The notes under the pieces were generated by a model. The model did not search any database. It worked only from the letters and a program-made list of their open reading frames with translations, and was not told where the DNA came from. Shown in pieces: positions 1-5,543 of a stretch of DNA of 8,412 bases. The stretch is from the NCBI GenBank assembly GCA_900761995.1, contig CAAFEY010000123.1:1-8412 (forward strand), written 5' to 3'. The translations under genes were made by a program, and so were the position numbers. Source of the DNA: an uncultured Collinsella sp. (lineage in GTDB: Bacteria > Actinomycetota > Coriobacteriia > Coriobacteriales > Coriobacteriaceae). Each line of letters opens with the position of its first letter. Positions within the stretch are counted from its first letter, which is position 1.

Positions 1-30
1 CCATGCGCGCAAAAGTGCGTCTCGGCAATC

Positions 31-62
31 TGGGGCCCGTCCCCTTTAATATTTATAAATAT
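31..62. repeat. Paired palindromes downstream of xerD
   Basis: Two adjacent inverted repeats follow the xerD stop codon. One is a perfect 14-base AT palindrome, ATATTTATAAATAT (49-62). The other is a short GC hairpin, GGGG-CCCGT-CCCC (32-44). No U-tract follows on the minus strand, so this is a poor terminator for xerD. The AT palindrome could supply a -10 region for a minus-strand gene beyond the window, or the pair could be part of a dispersed extragenic repeat. Both are inference; the rest of 1-78 shows nothing else. Confidence 0.4.
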
Positions 63-78
63 GCAGGTCAGCGAGGTG

Positions 79-1020
79 TTAGCGATGTGCCAGCGGGTGC
101 GCCGCCAGATAGACCTCGGTCAGTTGCGTACGATCGACATGCGTGTAGATCTGCGTGGTCGATATATCGGCATGCCCCAAGATCTCCTGTAGCACACGGA
201 GGTCTGCGCCGCCCGCAAGCATATGGGTGGCAAAGGAGTGACGCAGCGTATGGGGATGGAGCCCCACCAGTCCCACCTGGCGCCCGTAGCGCTCACAGAT
301 GGCATGGATGCCCTGGCGCGACAGACGGCGGCCGTTCTTATTTAAAAAGACCGCCGAGGTCTCGGTTCCGCGGGCATGGACCGCCAAGCGAGAACGCCCC
401 TCAGTTACATAGAGCGTCAGAGCTCGCGCCGCGCTTCCCACCAGCGGTGACAGGCGTTCCTTTGAGCCCTTACCGCGAACGAGCACAAAGCCATCGTCGA
501 TATGGATATCGCCCACATCGAGCCCCACCAACTCGCTCACACGTAAGCCGCATCCGTAGAGCACTTCCAAGATGGCATGGTCGCGCAAGCCCATCTCGCC
601 CTCGGGGAAGTCTTGATCGAGCAGCGCCGAGACATCCTCCACCGATAGATACTCCGGCAAACGCTCAGCCTTTTTAGGCAGGCGCAACGCCGCCGTTGGA
701 TTTTGGGCCACAGCCCCATCGCGCACCAAAAAGGCATGCAGGCCCTTCACGGCCGCAAGCGCACGCTCCACCGAGGCATCCGAATAGCCCCCATCGCGAC
801 GGTCGGCGACAAAGCCCTCCACGACCCGACGGGTCACCTCTTCAAAAGACACAATACCCGCCCGCTCCAGATAGGCGCAGTACGTCGTCAGGTCACGACG
901 ATAGGCCGCAATCGTGTTGCGCGCCAAACCCCGCTCGACCGCGAGGTAATCGAGATACTCCCCCGCCGCCACGGCGAGCGACGAGGGAGTAGCTTCGGTA
1001 TGTTCCTTATTCGCCGGCAC
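79..1020 (-). CDS. xerD: Site-specific tyrosine recombinase XerD
   Basis: Tyrosine recombinase of the XerC/XerD type. With a partner Xer protein it resolves chromosome dimers at dif sites in the terminus during division. The product is 313 residues; E. coli XerD is 298. The N-terminal SAM-like core-binding domain covers about 15-105 and the catalytic domain about 120-305. All six catalytic residues are present: R160 (GCGLRVSEL), K184 (VRGKGSKER), H257 and R260 (HPHTLRHSF), H283 (LGHADIS) and nucleophile Y292 (TQIYTHV). They keep the E. coli spacing with a 12-13 residue offset. I chose the GTG at 1020, 2 bases after the pyrG stop; reading further upstream would only run into pyrG in another frame. 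No clear Shine-Dalgarno precedes the GTG, so translation probably depends on ribosomes finishing pyrG. XerD rather than XerC is favoured by the pyrG neighbourhood; the sequence alone could support a generic XerC/D call. Confidence 0.9.
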   Translation of the reverse strand: MPANKEHTEATPSSLAVAAGEYLDYLAVERGLARNTIAAYRRDLTTYCAYLERAGIVSFEEVTRRVVEGFVADRRDGGYSDASVERALAAVKGLHAFLVRDGAVAQNPTAALRLPKKAERLPEYLSVEDVSALLDQDFPEGEMGLRDHAILEVLYGCGLRVSELVGLDVGDIHIDDGFVLVRGKGSKERLSPLVGSAARALTLYVTEGRSRLAVHARGTETSAVFLNKNGRRLSRQGIHAICERYGRQVGLVGLHPHTLRHSFATHMLAGGADLRVLQEILGHADISTTQIYTHVDRTQLTEVYLAAHPLAHR

Positions 1021-1022
1021 CC

Positions 1023-2684
1023 TTAGTCCGTAGCGAGGTTCATGGGCGTCACCTGCAGACGGTCGACACCCTCGTGCTGGCCGATCGAAGCGCGTACGAA
1101 CTCGCGGAACAGCGGCTGCGGGTTGGTCGGGCGGCTCTTGAACTCGGGATGAGCCTGGGTTGCCACATACCACGGATGCACGTCGCGCGGCAGCTCGACC
1201 ATCTCGACCAGGCGCTCGTCAGGCGACAGACCCGAGATAACCAAACCGGCGTCCTCGAGCTGGTCGCGGAAGGCGTTGTTGAACTCAAAGCGGTGACGGT
1301 GACGCTCGTAGACGAGTTCCTCGCCATATGCCTCGCGAGCAAGGGTATCGGCGGCGAGCTTGCACGGATAGGCGCCCAGGCGCATGGTGCCGCCCTTCTC
1401 GGTCACGTCCTCCTGCGAGCTCATCAGATCGATGACACTATACGGGCCATCCGGATCGAACTCAGAGGAGCTGGCGCCGGCAAGGCCGACGACATTGCGC
1501 GCAAATTCGCACACGGCCACCTGCATACCCAGGCAAATGCCCAGATACGGAATCTTGTGCTCACGGGCAAACTCGGCCGCGAGGATCTTGCCCTCCAGGG
1601 CGCGCTTGCCAAAGCCGCCGGGGACCAGGATGCCCGAGGCGTCGCCCAGAACCTCGGAGACATTCTGCTCGTCGAGGCTCTCGCCGTCGACCAGCTGGAC
1701 GTCCACATGGCGATCGTAGAAGACGCCCGCATGGTGCAGGGCCTCGATAACCGACAGATACGCATCGGGCAGCTGCGTGTACTTGCCCACGACGGCGATC
1801 TTCACCTTGTCGGCGTGATGGTTGGCGTGATTCTGTTTGCGCAGGAACTCGTTCCACTCGCTCATGTCGCGCTCACGCGGGTCCAGACCCAGGCGCTCGC
1901 AAATGCGCAGGTCAAAGTCCTGCTCGGCAAGCAGCTGCGGAACATCGTAAATGCTCGCGCAGTCCTCGTTGGTAAAGACGCAATCGGTGTCGACGTCGCA
2001 GAAGCTTGCGATCTTTCCGCGGATAGCGTCATCGATATGGTGGTCGGAGCGCAGCACGATGATATCGGGCTGGATGCCAAAGCTGCGGAGCTCCTTGACG
2101 GAATGCTGCGTGGGCTTGGTCTTGACCTCGTGGGCGGCGGCGATATAGGGAACGAGCGACACGTGGATGTAGCAGACGTTCTCGGGGCCGGCCTCCTTGC
2201 GGTACTGACGGATGGCCTCGACAAACGGTTGGGACTCGATGTCACCGATCGTGCCGCCCAGCTCGGTGATGACTACATCGGAGCCGGTCTGCTCCTCAAT
2301 GCGGCGGAACTTGTCCTTAATGGCATTGGTGACGTGGGGAATCACCTGCACGGTACCGCCCAAAAAGTCGCCGCGACGCTCGCGGGCGATCAAGCTCTTA
2401 TAGATGGCGCCGGTCGTAAAGTTGGAATCGCGGGTCAGGTTCTCATCAATAAAGCGCTCGTAATGACCCAGGTCCAGGTCGGACTCGTAACCATCCTCGG
2501 TAACGAAGACCTCACCATGCTGGAAGGGGCTCATGGTACCGGGGTCGACGTTCAGATACGGGTCGGCCTTCTGCATCGTTACTTTGTAGCCACGCGACTT
2601 GAGCAGACGGCCCAGCGAGGCCGCGGTAATACCCTTGCCCAGGGACGAAACCACGCCACCGGTTACGAACACATGCTTGGTCAT
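1023..2684 (-). CDS. pyrG: CTP synthase (glutamine-hydrolysing)
   Basis: Cytosolic enzyme making CTP from UTP, ATP and glutamine, the last step of pyrimidine nucleotide synthesis. It has 553 residues, normal for the family. The synthetase domain (about 1-270) has the P-loop SSLGKG with K17, the magnesium-site residues D71 (SDLDLGHYERF) and E141 (ELGGTIGDIE), and the DPGTMSPFQHGEVFVT segment. The class I glutamine amidotransferase domain (about 293-535) has the oxyanion strand PGGFGKR (355-361), nucleophile C384 (GICLGMQ), and H512 with E514 (AHPEFKSRP). All key residues are intact. The ATG at 2684 is preceded by AGGT 8 bases upstream (2693-2696). The N-terminus begins with the family-typical TKHVFVTGGVVSSLGKG, which fixes the start. 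It is followed almost immediately by xerD. Its upstream region has a candidate promoter and an inverted repeat, and no intrinsic terminator that would suggest classical attenuation. Confidence 0.97.
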   Translation of the reverse strand: MTKHVFVTGGVVSSLGKGITAASLGRLLKSRGYKVTMQKADPYLNVDPGTMSPFQHGEVFVTEDGYESDLDLGHYERFIDENLTRDSNFTTGAIYKSLIARERRGDFLGGTVQVIPHVTNAIKDKFRRIEEQTGSDVVITELGGTIGDIESQPFVEAIRQYRKEAGPENVCYIHVSLVPYIAAAHEVKTKPTQHSVKELRSFGIQPDIIVLRSDHHIDDAIRGKIASFCDVDTDCVFTNEDCASIYDVPQLLAEQDFDLRICERLGLDPRERDMSEWNEFLRKQNHANHHADKVKIAVVGKYTQLPDAYLSVIEALHHAGVFYDRHVDVQLVDGESLDEQNVSEVLGDASGILVPGGFGKRALEGKILAAEFAREHKIPYLGICLGMQVAVCEFARNVVGLAGASSSEFDPDGPYSVIDLMSSQEDVTEKGGTMRLGAYPCKLAADTLAREAYGEELVYERHRHRFEFNNAFRDQLEDAGLVISGLSPDERLVEMVELPRDVHPWYVATQAHPEFKSRPTNPQPLFREFVRASIGQHEGVDRLQVTPMNLATD

Positions 2685-2702
2685 ATTGAGTTACCTGCGC
2701 TT

Positions 2703-2734
2703 CCCGTAGAAGTTGTTTATCCACATCTTACGGG
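2703..2734 (-). promoter_or_regulatory. Inverted repeat in the pyrG leader, loop carrying a DnaA-box match
   Basis: Arms CCCGTA (2703-2708) and TACGGG (2729-2734) are perfectly complementary. Three further pairs (AAG/CTT) are possible if two bases bulge. In the minus-strand RNA the hairpin would sit near the 5' end of the predicted pyrG transcript. No run of U follows, so it is not a terminator. The spacer contains TTATCCACA (2717-2725, plus strand), identical to the consensus DnaA box. Roles in mRNA stability, translation control or DnaA binding are all inference. Confidence 0.4.
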
Positions 2735-2742
2735 TCTTCATT

Positions 2743-2771
2743 GTAATACTCGCGCCGCGGACCGTTCGCAA
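2743..2771 (-). promoter_or_regulatory. Candidate pyrG promoter
   Basis: On the minus strand TTGCGA (2766-2771) is separated by exactly 17 bases from TATTAC (2743-2748). This is a plausible but imperfect sigma-70-type pair. It lies between the upstream gene's terminator and pyrG, where a promoter is needed, and would give a leader of roughly 50 bases. The assignment rests on motif matching only. Confidence 0.4.
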
Positions 2772-2805
2772 TTTTTCTCGCGTGCGATTGCATTTCTCAA
2801 TCTTG

Positions 2806-2838
2806 AAACAAAACGCCGCCCGGTTTCCCAGGCGGCGT
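2806..2838 (-). terminator. Intrinsic terminator of the winged-helix gene
   Basis: An 8-bp perfect stem (ACGCCGCC at 2813-2820 with GGCGGCGT at 2831-2838, 10-base loop) is followed on the minus strand by TTTTGTTT. It begins about 24 bases after the regulator stop codon and separates that gene from pyrG. No T-run occurs on the plus-strand side, so it acts on leftward transcription. Confidence 0.85.
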
Positions 2839-2862
2839 CGCTATGGCAAGGGTTACATGCTG

Positions 2863-3201
2863 CTATCGATCAGCAACCTCGTCCTCGAGCATTTCTTGAA
2901 CGAGCATGCCGGTACGGACGCCCTCAAGATACCACTTGCCATGTTCGGTGAGGCAAATGCCATTTGCAAGCTGACCGCCGTCGTCGCTATAACGCGAGAC
3001 GACATCAATCATGCCTTCGGAATCCAAGCGATCGATTGCGGCGCGGGCACGATACGGCGAAACCCCCACGCGCTCGGCAAGCGTTTTGCGCGAGAAACCA
3101 TACGGCCCGCCATTGTCTTCGGTTTGCCGGTCGATCTCCATCAACACCAGCACCTCGACACGCTTCATATCGTTGACACTCGCACGACCCTTGCCCGCCA
3201 T
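2863..3201 (-). CDS. Small winged-helix DNA-binding protein, MarR/DeoR-like, function unknown
   Basis: A 112-residue protein that reads as a single winged helix-turn-helix domain. A lead helix (about 11-26) is followed by the helix-turn-helix at about 37-65 (FSRKTLAERVGVSPYRARAA then IDRLDSEGMI). A wing with a DDGGQ turn (about 66-82) comes next, then a closing LTEHGKWYLEG helix. There is no visible ligand-binding or membrane domain, so it is most likely a small dimeric transcription regulator. The specific family is uncertain. I chose the ATG at 3201 because a perfect GAGGAGG Shine-Dalgarno sits 5 bases before it (3207-3213). An in-frame GTG at 3255 would add 18 residues but has no convincing ribosome site. 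The gene is a single unit, with terminators on both sides. Its targets cannot be told from the sequence; autoregulation is possible given the repeats upstream. Confidence 0.75.
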   Translation of the reverse strand: MAGKGRASVNDMKRVEVLVLMEIDRQTEDNGGPYGFSRKTLAERVGVSPYRARAAIDRLDSEGMIDVVSRYSDDGGQLANGICLTEHGKWYLEGVRTGMLVQEMLEDEVADR

Positions 3202-3390
3202 AGCAGCCTCCTCAAACCGAGCACGAGCATCTAACGCGCCGTGCGCGACCGACACACCTCACGATGGCAGGTAATATCCATCATGCGGCATCCCGCTAAG
3301 GATGAAACAGTTATGGTTATTGTATACCGCTCAAATTGTTTCTAGGCAGGTAAACAGCTATTTTTCGCCGAAATAGGCGCTTTATTGATC
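3202..3390 (-). promoter_or_regulatory. Upstream region of the winged-helix gene, with -10-like box and direct repeats
   Basis: An AT-rich spacer carries a TATACAAT -10-like sequence on the minus strand (3319-3326) without an obvious -35 partner. A 9-base direct repeat GGCAGGTAA occurs at 3266-3274 and 3345-3353, on either side of that box. A short CGCC-GAAATA-GGCG hairpin lies at 3366-3379. The repeats could be operator half-sites, but nine bases is short and chance is not excluded. Confidence 0.3.
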
Positions 3391-3423
3391 AAAAAGCCGT
3401 ACCGGGCGCTAACCCGATACGGC
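3391..3423 (-). terminator. Intrinsic terminator of the DUF1846 gene
   Basis: On the minus strand GCCGTA pairs with TACGGC (3418-3423 with 3396-3401). After one mismatch, CGGG pairs with CCCG (3413-3416 with 3403-3406), leaving a 6-base loop. TTTTT follows (3391-3395). It starts about 35 bases after the stop codon of the DUF1846 gene. Confidence 0.87.
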
Positions 3424-3457
3424 CAAAATGCAATGCAATTACCGCGGTGCTTCAAAC

Positions 3458-4939
3458 TTAGCGATGGAAGAAACCGCGGCGCTCAAACTTGGGCTCGCAG
3501 CACACGTTGATACCCAGTTTGCGCAGTACCGTCTCGTCCGTCGGCGAGATAATCACGCTAAAAAAGGCATCGCAACCGCGCAGCTGCTCCAGGCCCGAAA
3601 GGACGCGAGCGGCCGTCTCACTCGTGGCCGAGGTGATCGACAGCGCCATAAGCGTCTCGTCGGTGTGGAGGCGCGGGTTTTTGCTGCCCAGGAAATGCGT
3701 CTTGAGCTTGCTGATGGGCTCGATCGCCTCATCGCTGATAACCTCGAGCTCAAGGTCGACGCCCGAGACGTGCTTGAGGGCGTTCATAATGAGCGAACTT
3801 GCGGCGCCCAGGCGCGTGGAGGTCTTACCGGTCACCACGGAGCCATCGGGCATGACCATGGCCCCCACGGGACCACCCGTCAGCTGCTCCCTGGTGAGGG
3901 CCGCCGAGCGCGCCGGTGAGTAGTTCTTATCGATGCCGGCTTTCTTCATAATAATCTTGAGACGGTCGACTTGCTCATCGCCCACGCCGGTACGGCGCAC
4001 ATTTTCGACCGCGGTAAAGTAGCGGCGGACGATCTCCATCTTGGAAGCGTCGCGGCAGGCATCGTCATCGGTGATGGCAAAGCCGACCATATTGACGCCC
4101 ATGTCCGTAGGACTCTGGTAGGGGCTCTTGCCCAGGATCTTTTCCATCAGGGCACGGACCACCGGGAAGGCCTCGACGTCGCGGTTGTAGTTGACCGTGG
4201 TCTTGTTGTAGGCCTCAAGGTGGAACGAATCGATGATATTGGCGTCGTCGAGGTCAGCCGTGGCGGCCTCGTAGGCAATATTGACCGGATGCGTCAGAGG
4301 AAGATTCCAGACCGGGAAGGTCTCAAACTTGGCATAGCCGGCGGCCGTGCCATGCTTGTGCTCGTGATAGAGCTGAGACAGGCAGGTGGCAAGCTTGCCC
4401 GAGCCAGGACCGGGGGCAGTGACCACGACGAGCGGTCGGGTGGTCTCGACAAACTCGTTCTTGCCGTAGCCATCGTCGGACACGATCAGATCGACATCGT
4501 GCGGATACCCCTCGATGGGATAGTGCAGCTTGGCGGGAATACCGAGCGCGTTCAGGCGGTTGCGGAACACATCGGCAGCAGGCTGGCCGGCGTACTGGGT
4601 GATGACCACAGCCGCGACGGCAAAGCCGTTGCCGCGGAACAGGTCAACCAGGCGCAGCACATCCTCGTCATAGGTAATACCGAGGTCACCACGAGCCTTG
4701 TTTTTTTCGATGTGGTTCGCGTTGATCGCGATGATAACCTCGACATCGTCGGCGATGCTCTTGAGCATGCGGAACTTGCTGTCCGGTTCAAAACCCGGCA
4801 GCACGCGGCTCGCATGATAGTCATCGAACAGCTTACCGCCAAACTCCAAATAGAGCTTGCCACCAAACTGCGAGATGCGCTCCTTAATGTGAGCAGCCTG
4901 CAGCTCGATATACTTCGCGTTGTCGAAACCCTGGCGCAT
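3458..4939 (-). CDS. UPF0371/DUF1846 family protein
   Basis: A 493-residue soluble protein matching the UPF0371/DUF1846 family (PF08903), whose members are about 490-500 residues and have no firmly assigned biochemical role that I know of. Recognisable family segments are the N-terminal GFDNAKYIELQAAHIKERI, LYLEFGGKLFDDYHASRVLPGF (about 29-50), a glycine-rich VTAPGPGSGKLATCLSQL loop (about 174-190), LHTDETLMALSITSATS (about 424-440) and the C-terminal LRKLGINVCCEP (472-483). PGPGSGK (176-182) resembles a Walker A loop, which suggests phosphate or nucleotide binding but does not prove it. There is no signal peptide or membrane segment. The ATG at 4939 was chosen for its GGGAG ribosome site 6 bases upstream; a TTG at 4963 would add 8 residues without a good site. 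The gene is monocistronic, with its own -10 box and terminator. Neighbours do not reveal a pathway. Confidence 0.9.
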   Translation of the reverse strand: MRQGFDNAKYIELQAAHIKERISQFGGKLYLEFGGKLFDDYHASRVLPGFEPDSKFRMLKSIADDVEVIIAINANHIEKNKARGDLGITYDEDVLRLVDLFRGNGFAVAAVVITQYAGQPAADVFRNRLNALGIPAKLHYPIEGYPHDVDLIVSDDGYGKNEFVETTRPLVVVTAPGPGSGKLATCLSQLYHEHKHGTAAGYAKFETFPVWNLPLTHPVNIAYEAATADLDDANIIDSFHLEAYNKTTVNYNRDVEAFPVVRALMEKILGKSPYQSPTDMGVNMVGFAITDDDACRDASKMEIVRRYFTAVENVRRTGVGDEQVDRLKIIMKKAGIDKNYSPARSAALTREQLTGGPVGAMVMPDGSVVTGKTSTRLGAASSLIMNALKHVSGVDLELEVISDEAIEPISKLKTHFLGSKNPRLHTDETLMALSITSATSETAARVLSGLEQLRGCDAFFSVIISPTDETVLRKLGINVCCEPKFERRGFFHR

Positions 4940-4978
4940 GTATGGCTCCCGTCCCGTTTCCAATTAATGTTCTAGGCG

Positions 4979-4984
4979 ATTATA
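4979..4984 (-). promoter_or_regulatory. TATAAT -10 box for the DUF1846 gene
   Basis: A perfect TATAAT on the minus strand lies about 40 bases before the chosen ATG and gives a leader of roughly 32 bases. At 16-18 base spacing the -35 position (around GCGTTG) matches poorly. Activation by a regulator or an alternative architecture is therefore possible. Confidence 0.55.
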
Positions 4985-5046
4985 ACGGAGCAGACCCTCC
5001 CCAACGCCCAAGCAATCAACTGGCACCAACCAAACACGCCATCGAT

Positions 5047-5115
5047 AAGTTGCGGTGGAATAGTTCCCGTTTAACCCCTCAAGACGGCCAAACGGGAACT
5101 ATTCCACCGCAACTT
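5047..5115. repeat. Perfect 26-bp inverted repeat (hairpin element)
   Basis: Arms 5047-5072 and 5090-5115 are perfectly complementary over 26 bases and enclose a 17-base spacer (5073-5089). The arms contain GGTGGAATAGTTCCCG and its complement. On the plus strand CCCCTTTTT follows (5117-5125), so that strand's transcript would resemble an intrinsic terminator, but no plus-strand gene precedes it. It lies upstream of the DUF1846 promoter, in the only long gene-free stretch. Possible identities are a palindromic extragenic (REP-like) unit, a miniature mobile element, or a terminator blocking rightward transcription. Absence of any mismatch suggests recent spread or selection on the fold. Confidence 0.8.
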
Positions 5116-5150
5116 CCCCTTTTTGGTTCAAACAAACCTGGCCTTTGTAT

Positions 5151-5268
5151 CAATAATGGAAACGTCGCAGGTTGAGCATAAGCCAGCGAAAGCCCGCCAG
5201 AGTAGGCAAAGCGCCCTCTGCACCAACAATGGAAAGCGCCGCAGGCAGAGGACGGACAGCGAGCGACG
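5151..5268. repeat. Diverged direct repeat, two copies about 73 bases apart
   Basis: CAATAATGGAAA...CGCAGG..GAG...CAGCGA (from 5151) recurs as CAACAATGGAAA...CGCAGG..GAG...CAGCGA (from 5224). Each unit is about 45 bases and similarity is imperfect, roughly 70 percent by eye. No reading frame here looks like a real gene. It may be a decayed duplication or part of a larger intergenic repeat together with the neighbouring inverted repeat. Confidence 0.4.
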
Positions 5269-5291
5269 TCCAGGACGTACAAGTTGGCATG

Positions 5292-5334
5292 AAAAAGGCA
5301 AGGCATAGACCTTTTGGTCATGCCTTGCCTTTTG
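5292..5334 (-). terminator. Strong intrinsic terminator, near-symmetric, ending the transporter transcript
   Basis: A 14-bp stem (5293-5306 with 5320-5333) carries one bulged base and 4 more pairs (GACC/GGTC), capped by a TTTT/AAAA loop. On the minus strand the stem ends in CCTTTTT and on the plus strand in CCTTTT. It can therefore stop transcription both ways, leftward best. It lies about 210 bases beyond the transporter stop codon and is the first convincing terminator after that gene, implying a long 3' untranslated region. Confidence 0.85.
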
Positions 5335-5375
5335 AATGACAAATTGTCGTCCTGGGCGGCGCGCAGCGTCGACTG

Positions 5376-5543
5376 GTTGCGCGGTTCGTAGAACCGCGCA
5401 ACATAAGTGCGCCCCCTCCCGCGCACGGAACGGAAGGGGGCTAAAGGTAGGAGTCTACCGGTGGGTTGACCCCACCGGACAGACGATGACCAGGTGATCC
5501 TTTACAGGATCGTCAAGGTTTCCGTGGGGTACCCGTTGGGTAC
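5376..5543 (-). ncRNA. Array of five hairpins in the transporter 3' UTR, candidate structured RNA
   Basis: Immediately after the transporter stop codon, five hairpins follow one another in the direction of transcription. (1) GTACCC/GGGTAC, 3-base loop, 5529-5543. (2) GATCC/GGATC, 5496-5511, extendable by TGAC/GTCA across a 5-base bulge. (3) CCGGTGGG/CCCACCGG, 5458-5478, extendable by GTCT/AGAC to 5453-5484. (4) GCCCCCT/AGGGGGC plus inner pairs, 5411-5441. (5) A perfect 12-bp stem GTTGCGCGGTTC with 3-base loop, 5376-5402. None has a U-tract of its own; the terminator at 5292-5334 closes the series. No protein-coding frame is credible. It may be a 3' UTR that stabilises the mRNA, a 3'-derived small RNA, or a set of palindromic repeats. 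The fold is seen; transcription and function are inferred. Confidence 0.45.

Noticed and set aside
1021..1173. Extended xerD start inside pyrG
   Set aside because: The added 51 residues are pyrG read in another frame and lack recombinase similarity; the GTG at 1020 gives the normal family length.
1074..2951. A 625-codon open frame on the plus strand antisense to pyrG
   Set aside because: pyrG on the other strand is unmistakable with all catalytic residues. The plus frame has no family resemblance and is a by-product of high G+C codon usage.
3971..4975. A 334-codon plus-strand frame antisense to the DUF1846 gene
   Set aside because: It mirrors a conserved gene on the minus strand, and its residue pattern shows no recognisable domain.
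5376..5402. GGTTCGTAGAACC resembling a tRNA T-arm
   Set aside because: The sequence pairs through what would be the T-loop, leaving a 3-base loop, and no acceptor, D or anticodon arms are nearby.
5079..5426. A 115-codon minus-strand frame in the gene-free stretch
   Set aside because: It runs through the 14-bp terminator, the diverged repeat and one arm of the inverted repeat, has no convincing ribosome site and resembles no family.
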